Assembly: GCF_001006485.1 (NCBI RefSeq)
Contig: NZ_JUET01000113.1
Span: 1 to 37,648, forward strand
Source of the DNA: Tannerella forsythia
GTDB taxonomy: Bacteria > Bacteroidota > Bacteroidia > Bacteroidales > Tannerellaceae
Reading direction: 5' to 3'
Length of the DNA stretch: 37,648 bases
A program made the translations under genes and the position numbers. The notes under the pieces were generated by a model. That model was not told the DNA's origin. It made no database searches and saw only the letters and a program-made list of their open reading frames with translations. How positions within the stretch are numbered: the stretch's first letter is position 1; each line of letters starts with the position of its first letter. This document shows positions 8,787 to 17,926 of this stretch, piece after piece.

Positions 8787-11700
8787 TTACTCTACCATCA
8801 CTTTGTAAACCCGACCATCCATGACTACGGTATAGAATCCCGCCGCTAACGGAAGGCTCGTATTGCCTTGTGGAATCATCTGCTGAGTATGGAGCTTCCC
8901 ATCAAGCGTATAAAGTTGCATGATGGTGGCATATTGAGCTTCGATATAGAGATGTTGCCTGTGTGCCCATACCTTATGCTGAGGCATTGACGCATTGGAA
9001 ACAGGACTGACACCGTTAATCGACACGTCCAGCGCTTCCCAGACTTTCAATATCGTAACGGTCACACTGCCGTCGCTGTTTTTGTTCATAATGATACCGT
9101 GTTTGTCACGAACGGGAATACCGGTTGTTACAGTCAGATATTTGAGGCTGTATCCTGCTTTCGGCCGTACGGTAAAGACAAAATTCTCTTGTCCCTTCAC
9201 CATATGTATACCTGGTCCCGGTTCGGTAATCAGCCCCGGTACTTCAGGCAGGGTCACCGGACGCTCAATCGGATTAAACGTAAGATCTCCGGCATTGGAC
9301 TCATAGGCTCCGATATCTACACGATTGTCGCTGATACGTTCCTTATGACTCAAATCGAAGCGTACGCCTGAATGGTAGGACGACTTCGGATATTGCAAAA
9401 GGATATCCCACGGTGTCTTTATCTGTAATAGAGCACCGTTATAGCCTCCGTTTACGGCTGGACTTAAATTCGCAAGTTTGTAATCGCCACGACGCATCGT
9501 CACACCGTCACTCTCAAACCCTTTGTGCAGGAACAGCGGATTACGGTCCATATTGCCCTGACTGTCTCGTCCGAGAGACGCATTCCATCCGCCCGAAGTT
9601 CTCGAACCGCCGATGATACTGAATGCATAAAGAGGAGAACCGCTGTCATTGACTACATCATTTGTTGCCGGAGCGTCTTCCGTAGCCACGTTGCCCCAGA
9701 TAATCGTATTCGTAATCACGGGACTGCTTGCCTTGTTATACAATCCGCCGCCACGCATAGCCTTGTTGCCGCTGACCGTCACATTCAACATCTGCAAGTC
9801 TCCTCCATCATTGTAAATCCCAGCACCTTCGGATGACTGATTTCCACTGATTTCAGTATTGACAATCAATGATGCCGGATGACCGTGTAACGGTGCAGGC
9901 AGATAGATTCCTCCTCCCTGCTTAGTGGCTATATTATCACGGATAATCGCGTTAGCTACCGTACCCGAAGCGCTTTCGTAGAGCACGCCGGCACCTCGCT
10001 CGGCACGTCCGTCTTCGATCACGAACCCGTCAATACGGCTTCTCATCGAATTTTTCACCTTCCACACCGACGTCCCGTTTCCTTTTACGATCGTCGGATA
10101 CAGGGCAATGTTACGCTGATACAAGTATTCTTCCGTTCCCTCAAAACCGCCATAAATCTCGATACTGTCTTGCAGAATCTCAAAGGATCGTCCGGACACA
10201 GGCTGATACGTTCCCTGAGCCACCCAGATACGGTCGCCCACCGTAGCATGAGCAAGCGCATCGGTAATGTTCAGGAAGGCATTTTGCCACGACGAACCAT
10301 CTCGCTGTCCGCCCGTAGCCCGATGATTGACAAAGAACCCAAGCGAGTGCTGACTGATTTGAATATTCGTAGATACCCGCTTGCTGCATTGGATACCGGC
10401 ATACGTAAATGTCACATCGGCAGTAACTGCTTTCTCACCCATCGTACTCCAGGTCACCATTAGCGAGTCAGCCGAAGCTTTTCGGATAACTCCTCCTCCG
10501 GAAACACTCCAGTTGGAAGTAACATGCGGCCACATCTCACGCGGAATATCAAGCACAAACTCCTGTACACGATTCAATTTAGCGCCCGTTGTCGTAATAT
10601 AACGGATGGATGAACTACTGTTTTCCATCAGGAAGTACACATGTAGCGTATCGTTTACGATCCTGGTTCCATAGTTTGTGCTGCACACATAACGTCCGGA
10701 TTTCATTGCATCAATGTTCTTCGTCGTCAGTATCCGTCCGTCGGGTAATATCCATTGCCAGGATTTTCCCTGCGGATCGCCATATAGGATACGCGGTCCC
10801 TCACACACAAACAACGTATCGTTGATCTTACCCGGATGGTTATTGTTCAGACTGTCCAAATCCCTGGTCCAATGTGCATCGAAGTTCAAATCCCCTGCTG
10901 TATTTGCCGGAATAGTGAATGTCAATGCCATGGGTGCTGTCGGTATTTCACGACATGTCCATCCGATGAAAATCGCTTTCGGATTCAAATGTGTCGGTTC
11001 GGTTGCAATGTCAACCGGTAATTGTGTTACATTATAAGTAGACGGATTTCCCGGCACATGGACTCCACCATTCAGATGATAGTGTAACGTATAGTTATTT
11101 AAGTCCCACGTAGCCGTAAAGGTCAGGTTACCCGGTACGCCCGGTGTCGTATTTTCGATCCGGAACGGATCCGGTGTGCCCGGCAGTCCGTGCCCCGTCC
11201 ATCCTTTGAAAGTATATCCCAGGCGGGTCGGGGTCAAGTTTACGTCAAGTGGTAAATCCGTCACATTATATCCTGCCAGATTAGATGGAATCGTAGGATT
11301 CACTCCTCCATTCGGATTAAATGTTATCGTGTAAGCATTGGCGCTCCAGTGGGCCGTGTAGTTCAAATCGCCCGTTGATCCCTGAGGAACGGTAACGGTG
11401 GTTTGCGGCACCGAGCCGTTGCTTCCGGTCCAGCCTACGAACGTCCAGCCGGTACGTGTCGGAGGCACCAAATTAAAGGTAGCCGTCTCGACCGTGTAGG
11501 ACGTAACGTGCCCTGCTCCTTCCGTTCCATGGTCCAGCGTATAATGGATCGTATACGTAATCGGATTCCAATGCGCCGTATAGGTCAGGTTTTCCGGCGT
11601 ACCCGGGGTCGAGAACGTACTTGCCTGCACGTTGATGGTCTTGTTAGCAACCGTTAAGTCATGTCCTGTCCAACCGGTAAAATCATATCCCGTACGGGTA

Positions 11701-14700
11701 GGCTGATTGGCTGGAGCGGTCGTGTTGATGACAAACGGTACCTCAGTAATCTTAAATGTCGCCTTGTTAGGCGTAGCCGGTGCCATTCCGTTATTCAGGT
11801 TATACGTAATCGTATATCCGTTTTCCGACCATGTAGCCGTATAATTACGATCTCCGATAGAGCCGGTGGGGATGGTCACAGAGGTAGACGGAGTCGTCAG
11901 GTCAGTACCCGTCCACCCTGCAAAGGCATACCCCGTGCGGGTCGGGTTGTTCAGTGTGATGGCCGGAGTCGTTACCTGATACGAGGCAGGGTTCGTCGGA
12001 GAGACTGTCCCTCCGGCGAGTGTATACGTTATATTATAGGTGATAATGTTCCATTGAGCAATGTATGTCAGATTTCCCGGCACTCCGTTGGTAGAAGAGG
12101 TGATATTGAACGGTGCCGTCTGATTTGTCAACCCATGTCCGTTCCAGCCGGCAAACGTATACCCTCGATAAGTAGGTGTTACAGACACATTGTTCAAAGG
12201 CAACTTAGGCATATCATACCCTGTCCATATAGAGGGGATTGATGGATTAATCCCGCCGTTCGCATTGAACGTAATGGTATAAGCATTGGATGTCCAGATC
12301 GCTTTATAGGTCTGGTGCGCATGTGAAGACGATACTTTCGGAATCGTAATAGCCGGTCCTCCGCTTGCACCGGCGCCCTGCTCCCAGCCTACGAATGTGA
12401 AACCGGGTTTAGTAGCCGTAACAGAGAAGGTCTTAGGAAGTTCGGTATCGTTAAACTGTGTCGGGGCTCCGGCAGAAACAGTCGTTAATACGGTCGCTCC
12501 GTCATCATCTACATATTTAATCGTATACGTAATCGGGGTCCATGTGGCCGTATAGGTCCGGTTGCCGGTAGAGCCCAACGGAATCTGTACCGACATGGAC
12601 GAACCGGAAATACCCGTTCCCGTCCAGCCGGCAAACGTATAGCCCGAACGCGTCGGATTATGGAGCGTAATCGTAGGAGTCGTGACGTAATACTCGTCGG
12701 GATTCGGTGTAGTCACCGTTCCTTCGGCCAGATCGTAAGTGATCGTGTATCTGTCAGCCGTCCACGTGGCCGTATACGAACGATGCCCGACCGAGCCCTG
12801 CGGAATCTGTACAGACATGCTCGTTCCCACGATACCCGTTCCCGTCCAGCCGGCAAACGTATAGCCTGTACGCGTAGGGTTGTTGAGCGTAATTGTGGAA
12901 GTTGTATAGGTATATGTCGCAGGATTTGCGGTTGCAACCGTTCCGCCGCCCAAGTCATAGTTCAGGTTATACGTATCCAGGGTCCACTGTGCCGTATAGG
13001 TCAGGTTGCCGGGTACTCCGTTGGTCGTAGAAGCGATGGTAAACGGTGCCTTATGATTCGTCAGCCCGTGTCCTGTCCATCCGTTAAAAGTATATCCTGT
13101 ACGCGTAGGAGTCACACTGACACCACTTAGCGGAAGCTTAGACATATCGTAACTTGTCCAGTTCGGCTGAATCGTCGGATTTACTCCACCATTCGGGTTG
13201 AAAGTGATCGTATAGGCAATCGACGACCACGTAGCCGTATAGCTTTGATTCGCATGCGTATTGTTGGGGATGGTAATCACTTTGCCGCCATCTGCTCCGG
13301 CGCCGCCTGTCCAGCCTGTAAAGGTCCAGCCCGGTTTGGTCGGCTCATTGTTAATGGTAAGCGGCAACTGCGGATCGTTGAATTGCGTCGGTGCTCCCGG
13401 TACCGTAATGGTAGCCGAACCATCCAGATATGTGATGGTATAATTGATAGGTGTCCAGTTAGCCGTATATTCACGGTTTCCGGTCGAGCCTCGCGGAATC
13501 CTCACGTCCATCACTTGGCCGCTTAGCTCCGTTCCACTCCAGCCGGCAAACGTATACCCCGAACGAGTAGGCCTGTTGAGACTCAGTTCGGCCGATTCAA
13601 TGGTATAGTTCGTCGGATTCGAAGCCGTCCCTCCGTTCAGATGATAAGTCAACGTATAATTGATCGGCGTCCAGTTAGCCGTATACGACAAGTTTTGCGG
13701 ATCGCCCGTAGGAAGAAAGACGGCATTTGTTACATGGACGGTTTTTGTAACCGATGTAGCATTAGGCCCGGTCCAACCGGTAAAATCATAGCCGGTACGG
13801 GTGGGTTGATTAGCGGTGGCCGTAGAATTGATGTCAAAAGGCACCTCCGTAATCTTATAGTTCGCCTTATTGGGTGAAGCCGGCGCATTACCGGAATTGT
13901 AGTTATACGAAATCGTATACGTATTTTCGGTCCAGTTTGCCGTGTAGTTTTTATTTCCGGTAGAGCCTTGGGGGATCGAAACCGATGTACTCGGAGACGT
14001 TCCGTTGCTGCCCGTCCAGCCCGTAAACGTAAAGCCGGGTTTTCTGGGGGCTCTCAACGAGAAACTCGGTGTATTCACGTCATACAATGTCGGGTTCGAA
14101 CCGCCCTCCACGACTCCGCCATTGAGTGTATACGTAATCGTATAGCTGTCAAGCCCCCAGTCGGCACGAAGGGTGAGGTTCTTATCCGTATGTGCGGGAA
14201 TGACGAACGGTTTAGCCGGGGTTGTAATGTTCAACTCCTGACATGTCCATCCCTTAAACGTATACCCTTTTCGTGTCGGTTCATTTGAAATCGTCATCGA
14301 CTGATCATACAAGTATGTCGCCGGATTGGATGTCGTCGGAGCTGTCCCTCCGTTATAGTCGTATGTAATCTTAAGTTTGGGATGCACCTTGATCGTAAAT
14401 GTCTTCGGCGCTCCGGGACAAATTCCCTGCGGCGTAGCGGTAATCGTTGCCATAATCGGGGCACTGCTCTCGTTTTTTGCAGTAAACGAAGGCAAATTTC
14501 CATTTCCGGAAGAATTCAGGCCGATGCTCGTGTTCGAGTTCGTCCAGGTCACCGTCGCATTGGTTGGATTCGTTGCAAACGTTATGGCAGGTACAGTCTG
14601 TCCGTAATGGTATTCCAGATCGGGCAAGTTCGTCGTAATGACAGGGTGAACTTCATCATCCCGAATCGTAATGGTAGCCTGATTATTGGTCGGGCTTTTT

Positions 14701-15995
14701 CGTATCAAATCATTGCATTGACCGGGATCATCAATCGATATTTGGAAGGTAAGGTCGTTATTACACGTCGTATTATCTTTGATCGTGATGTTATTCAGGG
14801 TAATTTCCTTCGCCGTGTTATAATCTCCGGCAGGAATAGTAACTCCTTTCACATACGTAAAATGAGTACCTTGCTGAGCGGTACCGTTATGCAACGTGAA
14901 ATTACATACTTGATCTTGAGTTAACTGCCCCCCACTGACACGTATCTTGACCGTGTTGGTTGCATGATCGCCGTTTCCTTCAGATTCGGAATAGGCATTC
15001 GAGGTAAGTTCAACCGTTACCGGAGAAGACGGCACACTCGGAACCTGAGGATCATCCACCGGGGTATTATCAAATTCTCCTTTATTGTTTCCATACCCAT
15101 GCAGCACCTGCTTGGCGAGTACTTGTCCGGCCGTAGTAAATGGACCCACCGTAAACTCTACGGCAACTCCGTCATCTATACATGATGATGTATTGACTGT
15201 ATTCGACAATTTAATATCTGATCCTATACTATTGCGAGAGCCATAATACCCTGTAAAATAACTTCTAAAACTCCCCTTAGTTTTAAATCCATGAGTAGAT
15301 GGAGATATCCCTGAAGCATAACGACTGCAAGTCGAACTATTATCTGTAGGTAATCGATAATTACCCACAAATTGTCCTGTTGCATTTTCAGTTTTATAGC
15401 CACGCGAACCATCAGACCCTAAAATATTTGCATCATGATCAAGATATATATGAACTGTTTGATTAGGTGTCGAAAGATTGGATGGAGCCCGCACAAAATA
15501 ATCTACCACAAAATAATTATTGGGGTGGGTATATGTTACATTCAATGTAACATAAAACAAATCCGATGAAATAGTAGATTGAACCCATCCGGTAATACTT
15601 GTTTTATACGTATTCCCATTCTGCTCCACAGGAGTCGTAGAACAAGCAGCCAAAGTTCTCGCAGCAGAATTAAATGAAGAACCTTGGCTAAAGCGGAAAC
15701 TTAATGCCACTCCTCCTGTTGCCCCATTTGGCCAAACTTGCCCACAACAATATTGTGCTAAATTATTTCGATAGACAGCTAATGCTCCATTCAAGTTTAC
15801 TTGAACTTTCAGCCCGTCACTTAATCCGGTTCCTCCCGTAGGATTGATTACCTGAGCAGTCTGCGCCCAAGCTCCGGACACGGCACATAATGCTAAAAAC
15901 ATCATCAGCCGGAAACGCATTTTCACACACACATGTTCTGCAATAAAAGCAGAAAAGGCTTTTAGCCTTCGTCGAAGAATGTAATTCTCTTTCAT
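8787..15995 (-). CDS. Giant exported surface protein: B-repeat array, beta-helix and T9SS-like C-terminal domain
   Basis: This is a 2402-residue exported protein, probably a surface adhesin or structural protein. A long signal region ends at SGAWA|Q (residue 44); an inner Met26 could be the true start of a normal-length signal. About residues 320-450 look like a Calx-beta domain (SYSESEGNG-type start, ATITIRDDE end). About 540-1712 hold 15 tandem InlB/Listeria-Bacteroides B-repeats of 72-87 residues, each with a core like PTRTGYTFAGWTG and ending in TATW. About 1889-2232 form a right-handed beta-helix with GGGIY/GAGIYN rungs, closing with VDIGAYES. The last ~65 residues (VWAHRQHLYIEAQ, LYTLDGK, LPLAAGFYTVVMDG, YKVMVE) resemble a T9SS type A sorting domain. 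A small exported-protein gene lies 47 bases upstream and is probably co-transcribed. The domains are seen directly; adhesion is inferred. Confidence 0.9.
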   Translation of the reverse strand: MKENYILRRRLKAFSAFIAEHVCVKMRFRLMMFLALCAVSGAWAQTAQVINPTGGTGLSDGLKVQVNLNGALAVYRNNLAQYCCGQVWPNGATGGVALSFRFSQGSSFNSAARTLAACSTTPVEQNGNTYKTSITGWVQSTISSDLFYVTLNVTYTHPNNYFVVDYFVRAPSNLSTPNQTVHIYLDHDANILGSDGSRGYKTENATGQFVGNYRLPTDNSSTCSRYASGISPSTHGFKTKGSFRSYFTGYYGSRNSIGSDIKLSNTVNTSSCIDDGVAVEFTVGPFTTAGQVLAKQVLHGYGNNKGEFDNTPVDDPQVPSVPSSPVTVELTSNAYSESEGNGDHATNTVKIRVSGGQLTQDQVCNFTLHNGTAQQGTHFTYVKGVTIPAGDYNTAKEITLNNITIKDNTTCNNDLTFQISIDDPGQCNDLIRKSPTNNQATITIRDDEVHPVITTNLPDLEYHYGQTVPAITFATNPTNATVTWTNSNTSIGLNSSGNGNLPSFTAKNESSAPIMATITATPQGICPGAPKTFTIKVHPKLKITYDYNGGTAPTTSNPATYLYDQSMTISNEPTRKGYTFKGWTCQELNITTPAKPFVIPAHTDKNLTLRADWGLDSYTITYTLNGGVVEGGSNPTLYDVNTPSFSLRAPRKPGFTFTGWTGSNGTSPSTSVSIPQGSTGNKNYTANWTENTYTISYNYNSGNAPASPNKANYKITEVPFDINSTATANQPTRTGYDFTGWTGPNATSVTKTVHVTNAVFLPTGDPQNLSYTANWTPINYTLTYHLNGGTASNPTNYTIESAELSLNRPTRSGYTFAGWSGTELSGQVMDVRIPRGSTGNREYTANWTPINYTITYLDGSATITVPGAPTQFNDPQLPLTINNEPTKPGWTFTGWTGGAGADGGKVITIPNNTHANQSYTATWSSIAYTITFNPNGGVNPTIQPNWTSYDMSKLPLSGVSVTPTRTGYTFNGWTGHGLTNHKAPFTIASTTNGVPGNLTYTAQWTLDTYNLNYDLGGGTVATANPATYTYTTSTITLNNPTRTGYTFAGWTGTGIVGTSMSVQIPQGSVGHRSYTATWTADRYTITYDLAEGTVTTPNPDEYYVTTPTITLHNPTRSGYTFAGWTGTGISGSSMSVQIPLGSTGNRTYTATWTPITYTIKYVDDDGATVLTTVSAGAPTQFNDTELPKTFSVTATKPGFTFVGWEQGAGASGGPAITIPKVSSSHAHQTYKAIWTSNAYTITFNANGGINPSIPSIWTGYDMPKLPLNNVSVTPTYRGYTFAGWNGHGLTNQTAPFNITSSTNGVPGNLTYIAQWNIITYNITYTLAGGTVSPTNPASYQVTTPAITLNNPTRTGYAFAGWTGTDLTTPSTSVTIPTGSIGDRNYTATWSENGYTITYNLNNGMAPATPNKATFKITEVPFVINTTAPANQPTRTGYDFTGWTGHDLTVANKTINVQASTFSTPGTPENLTYTAHWNPITYTIHYTLDHGTEGAGHVTSYTVETATFNLVPPTRTGWTFVGWTGSNGSVPQTTVTVPQGSTGDLNYTAHWSANAYTITFNPNGGVNPTIPSNLAGYNVTDLPLDVNLTPTRLGYTFKGWTGHGLPGTPDPFRIENTTPGVPGNLTFTATWDLNNYTLHYHLNGGVHVPGNPSTYNVTQLPVDIATEPTHLNPKAIFIGWTCREIPTAPMALTFTIPANTAGDLNFDAHWTRDLDSLNNNHPGKINDTLFVCEGPRILYGDPQGKSWQWILPDGRILTTKNIDAMKSGRYVCSTNYGTRIVNDTLHVYFLMENSSSSIRYITTTGAKLNRVQEFVLDIPREMWPHVTSNWSVSGGGVIRKASADSLMVTWSTMGEKAVTADVTFTYAGIQCSKRVSTNIQISQHSLGFFVNHRATGGQRDGSSWQNAFLNITDALAHATVGDRIWVAQGTYQPVSGRSFEILQDSIEIYGGFEGTEEYLYQRNIALYPTIVKGNGTSVWKVKNSMRSRIDGFVIEDGRAERGAGVLYESASGTVANAIIRDNIATKQGGGIYLPAPLHGHPASLIVNTEISGNQSSEGAGIYNDGGDLQMLNVTVSGNKAMRGGGLYNKASSPVITNTIIWGNVATEDAPATNDVVNDSGSPLYAFSIIGGSRTSGGWNASLGRDSQGNMDRNPLFLHKGFESDGVTMRRGDYKLANLSPAVNGGYNGALLQIKTPWDILLQYPKSSYHSGVRFDLSHKERISDNRVDIGAYESNAGDLTFNPIERPVTLPEVPGLITEPGPGIHMVKGQENFVFTVRPKAGYSLKYLTVTTGIPVRDKHGIIMNKNSDGSVTVTILKVWEALDVSINGVSPVSNASMPQHKVWAHRQHLYIEAQYATIMQLYTLDGKLHTQQMIPQGNTSLPLAAGFYTVVMDGRVYKVMVE
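10860..14378 (-). repeat. Coding tandem repeat array (15 B-repeats) inside the giant protein gene
   Basis: Fifteen repeat units of about 220-260 bases lie head to tail. Units 7 and 8 share an identical stretch of over 30 bases (about 12612-12644 and 12834-12866), so some duplication is recent. Units fall into recognisable subtypes: 3 with 12; 5 with 9; 6, 10 and 14; 7, 8 and 11; 2 with 13. These recur in a shuffled order rather than as one simple expansion. Confidence 0.85.
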
Positions 15996-16042
15996 TTTTT
16001 TACTTTAAAAATAGTTGTTTATTTTATTGGTTTGGATGCGAT

Positions 16043-16498
16043 TCAATATCCCAGAAAAAAGAACAGTACATACCCTATCCATTCCGGTGGGAATCCGGTA
16101 TCTATGTGAAAAGCAGGTTTTTCGTCCATGGTATAAATCTGCCTCTCATAAAGCAGGGCCACATGCTCTACCTTTCCGTTCCGAGGTTCTACACGATAAA
16201 ATCGATTTTCCGCGGGAATATAGTAGCCTGCCAATTTGTCTTCTCTGTTGATGTATTCTATCCGGTTTTCATCCGTTGGACGAGCATAATTGATCCCTAA
16301 ATCTTCGCGACGCACTCCGTCCAACACTTCAATCATCCGCCCCTCTTCAATCAGAAAGGTTGATCCGGTAACATTGATTTGTGCATTGTTTACCTTTGTG
16401 GCGATTACCCGTCCTTGCCTGTCATACATCGATTGTGCATAACTCTTTCCTGCAAAGCAAGGCAATAGCAACAATAAAAAACACAAACTACTTTTCAT
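16043..16498 (-). CDS. Small exported protein of unknown function, first gene of the surface-protein unit
   Basis: I do not recognise this 151-residue protein. It starts MKSSLCFLLLLLPCFAGKSYAQ, a clear signal peptide cleaved after SYA. The ATG at 16498 is chosen over an upstream GTG at 16504. The mature part is short beta-rich segments with repeated Gly-Arg turns (RQGRVIATKV, IEEGRMIEVLDG, PRNGKVEHVALLYERQIY). The C-terminus is strikingly hydrophobic (WIGYVLFFFLGY), which could be a final membrane or barrel strand. It stands 47 bases before the giant protein gene, behind a strong promoter, so the two probably share one transcript and perhaps one structure or assembly path. Confidence 0.75.
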   Translation of the reverse strand: MKSSLCFLLLLLPCFAGKSYAQSMYDRQGRVIATKVNNAQINVTGSTFLIEEGRMIEVLDGVRREDLGINYARPTDENRIEYINREDKLAGYYIPAENRFYRVEPRNGKVEHVALLYERQIYTMDEKPAFHIDTGFPPEWIGYVLFFFLGY

Positions 16499-16540
16499 TC
16501 CCACAATTCAATACAATAAATTTAAGTAAATTTGGAATTG

Positions 16541-16573
16541 CAAAGTTAATTATACCCTCACCACACATGCAAA
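16541..16573 (-). promoter_or_regulatory. Consensus promoter for the surface-protein unit
   Basis: On the minus strand TTTG (16573-16570), 21 bases, then TAACTTTG (16548-16541) match the Bacteroidetes TTTG-N19-21-TAnnTTTG consensus perfectly. The start of transcription would be near 16534, about 35 bases before the ATG. Confidence 0.85.
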
Positions 16574-16851
16574 AAAATTTTGTTTTTTTTTTATATGTAT
16601 AACACTTGTATACACAATATAAATATCCAAAAGACAATCTTTTATCCACTGCACACATAATCGTCAGCAGAGATGTTTTACCTTATTCTGAGGGTTTTAT
16701 GAGTAAGTATTAGGACTGTCGTTTATTCCACCTTCCGCAATAGAGATTTTCCACCCGATGTCAATAGGCCGTGCAGGGGCGAATAAGGAGGCGAACACAC
16801 AAGTTTACCTCTACGTAACGACCGACTGCCGAACATTGACTGCTGACTAAC

Positions 16852-17138
16852 TCAGGCTTTCAGCCCTTTTGTCGGGGTATTGATTATTCCCCAACGCTTC
16901 GCATTGGGCTGAATGATCTCGCCCCCTATTTATTAATGGTTAATTGTCAATGGTCATGCCGGGTACATGATTCGGCGTGTAACACGCATAACCATTACCC
17001 GAAAGGGCTGCAAGCCCGATATAATCGTTAGCGGTCAGTATTCAGCAATCAGCCAACAAATCAACAAATCAACATGTCAACAAATCAACAACTCACCGCC
17101 TCTGCGGGGTTTATAAGGGCCGAAGGTCTGAATTAAAT
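16852..17138 (-). repeat. Composite dispersed repeat, copy B (minus orientation)
   Basis: This is the reverse complement of the element at 32831-33134, at roughly 90% identity by eye. About 100 central bases are almost unchanged, including TATATCGGGCTTGCAGCCC, GCGTGTTACACGC and ATCATGTACCCGGCATG. It carries TTGTTGATTTGTTGAC-like tandem units and several small hairpins. Together with unremarkable sequence on both sides it fills the gene-free stretch 16574-17359, where I see no gene apart from the tRNA that follows. Confidence 0.85.
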
Positions 17139-17324
17139 TAATTGTTCAGCGTCAACCATTAATGGTTAGCTCTTAACGATCAAAAATGAGTGAAACTTGT
17201 GGTTAATCTGACTACTGACCACCAACTAAAGAATCTTAAAGAAAAACGCCACTGCCTTCCGGCTATTCCTTTACTTTTTATATCGAAAACAACTTTTTCC
17301 GAAAGTGTAGAAACTTTAAAATTC

Positions 17325-17334
17325 GGGGGGGGGG
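17325..17334 (+). repeat. G10 homopolymer just downstream of tRNA-Gln
   Basis: Ten consecutive G, then A and four more G, lie 25 bases past the 3' end of the minus-strand tRNA. No open reading frame or promoter spans it, so a phase-variation role is not supported. Confidence 0.6.
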
Positions 17335-17359
17335 AGGGGAAACATGTGACGCCTCCTTG

Positions 17360-17430
17360 TTGTTCTACTAGGATTCGAACCTAGACAAACAGGACCAGAA
17401 TCTGTTGTGCTACCATTACACCATAGAACA
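17360..17430 (-). tRNA. tRNA-Gln (anticodon CTG)
   Basis: The minus strand folds as a 71-base cloverleaf without encoded CCA. The acceptor TGTTCTA (17430-17424) pairs perfectly with TAGAACA (17367-17361), and the discriminator is A. The D arm is GTG-TAATGGTAG-CAC. The anticodon loop TTCTGGT puts CTG at 17398-17396. The T arm is CTAGG-TTCGAAT-CCTAG. The anticodon stem has one A-C mismatch next to the loop. Confidence 0.95.
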
Positions 17431-17468
17431 ATGAGATAAGGAAAGAGTTTCTCTTTACTTTCCGGGTG

Positions 17469-17499
17469 CAAAATTACATCTTTTTTTTTCCCTGCCAAA
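17469..17499 (-). promoter_or_regulatory. Promoter of tRNA-Gln
   Basis: On the minus strand TTTG (17499-17496), 19 bases, then TAATTTTG (17476-17469) match the Bacteroidetes consensus exactly. They predict a start near 17462, about 32 bases ahead of the mature tRNA. The box is interleaved with the divergent rsfS promoter. Confidence 0.8.
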
Positions 17500-17510
17500 A
17501 AATAATGACT

Positions 17511-17518
17511 TATATTTG
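17511..17518 (+). promoter_or_regulatory. -7 box for rsfS-ftsH-cdsA
   Basis: TATATTTG matches TAnnTTTG and lies 26 bases ahead of the rsfS ATG. The -33 region is a T-run, not a clean TTTG. This box and the tRNA-Gln promoter form a divergent pair within 50 bases. Confidence 0.6.
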
Positions 17519-17543
17519 TCCCGCAGAATTGAAAAAAGCAAGG

Positions 17544-17903
17544 ATGAATCAAACAAAAACACTTGTCAATGCGGTCGTTAAAGGCCTGCAAGAAAAAAAA
17601 GGAAAACGAATCGTCACCGTAGATATGAGTCAATTATCGGGGGCAATTTGCGAATATATGGTCATATGCGAGGGAAACAGCCCGACACAAGTTTCGTCAC
17701 TCTCCGACTCGGTTTGGGACATCGTCCGCACAGATGCCGGTGAGAAACCCCTCTCGATGGAGGGTAACCGAAATGCACAATGGATCGGAATGGATTATGG
17801 CACGGTTCTTGTTCATATCTTTATGCCCGAACAACGCTCGTTCTATAATCTGGAAAATCTTTGGGCTGATTCGAAGATTAAAGCGATTCCCGATTTGGAT
17901 TGA
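17544..17903 (+). CDS. rsfS: Ribosomal silencing factor RsfS (YbeB/Iojap)
   Basis: This 119-residue protein belongs to a family that binds L14 of the 50S subunit and blocks subunit joining when nutrients are low. The YbeB/Iojap core is clear: VTVDMSQLSGAICEYMVICEG, SDSVWDIVR, GNRNAQWIGMDYGTVLVHIF and EQRSFYNLENLWAD. The ATG at 17544 gives the normal family length; the longer upstream frame runs through the promoter and is not used. It is followed 23 bases later by ftsH, a conserved Bacteroidetes order. Confidence 0.95.
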   Translation: MNQTKTLVNAVVKGLQEKKGKRIVTVDMSQLSGAICEYMVICEGNSPTQVSSLSDSVWDIVRTDAGEKPLSMEGNRNAQWIGMDYGTVLVHIFMPEQRSFYNLENLWADSKIKAIPDLD

Positions 17904-17926
17904 ATTTTTCGGCTTAATATAAAGGT

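Noticed and set aside
11661-12242. Long plus-strand open frames (up to 193 codons) across 9000-15200
   Set aside because: They are antisense shadows of the B-repeat array. They are rich in Arg/Cys/Ser, lack domains, and repeat with the period of the coding array.
17030-17110. TTGTTGA-type tandem units considered as a CRISPR array or minisatellite
   Set aside because: Units are 7-16 bases with no unique spacers; they are an internal part of the composite dispersed repeat.
17325-17334. G10 run as a phase-variation switch
   Set aside because: No promoter spacer or reading frame spans it; it lies past the tRNA end. The C8 run at 8646-8653 is rejected for the same reason.
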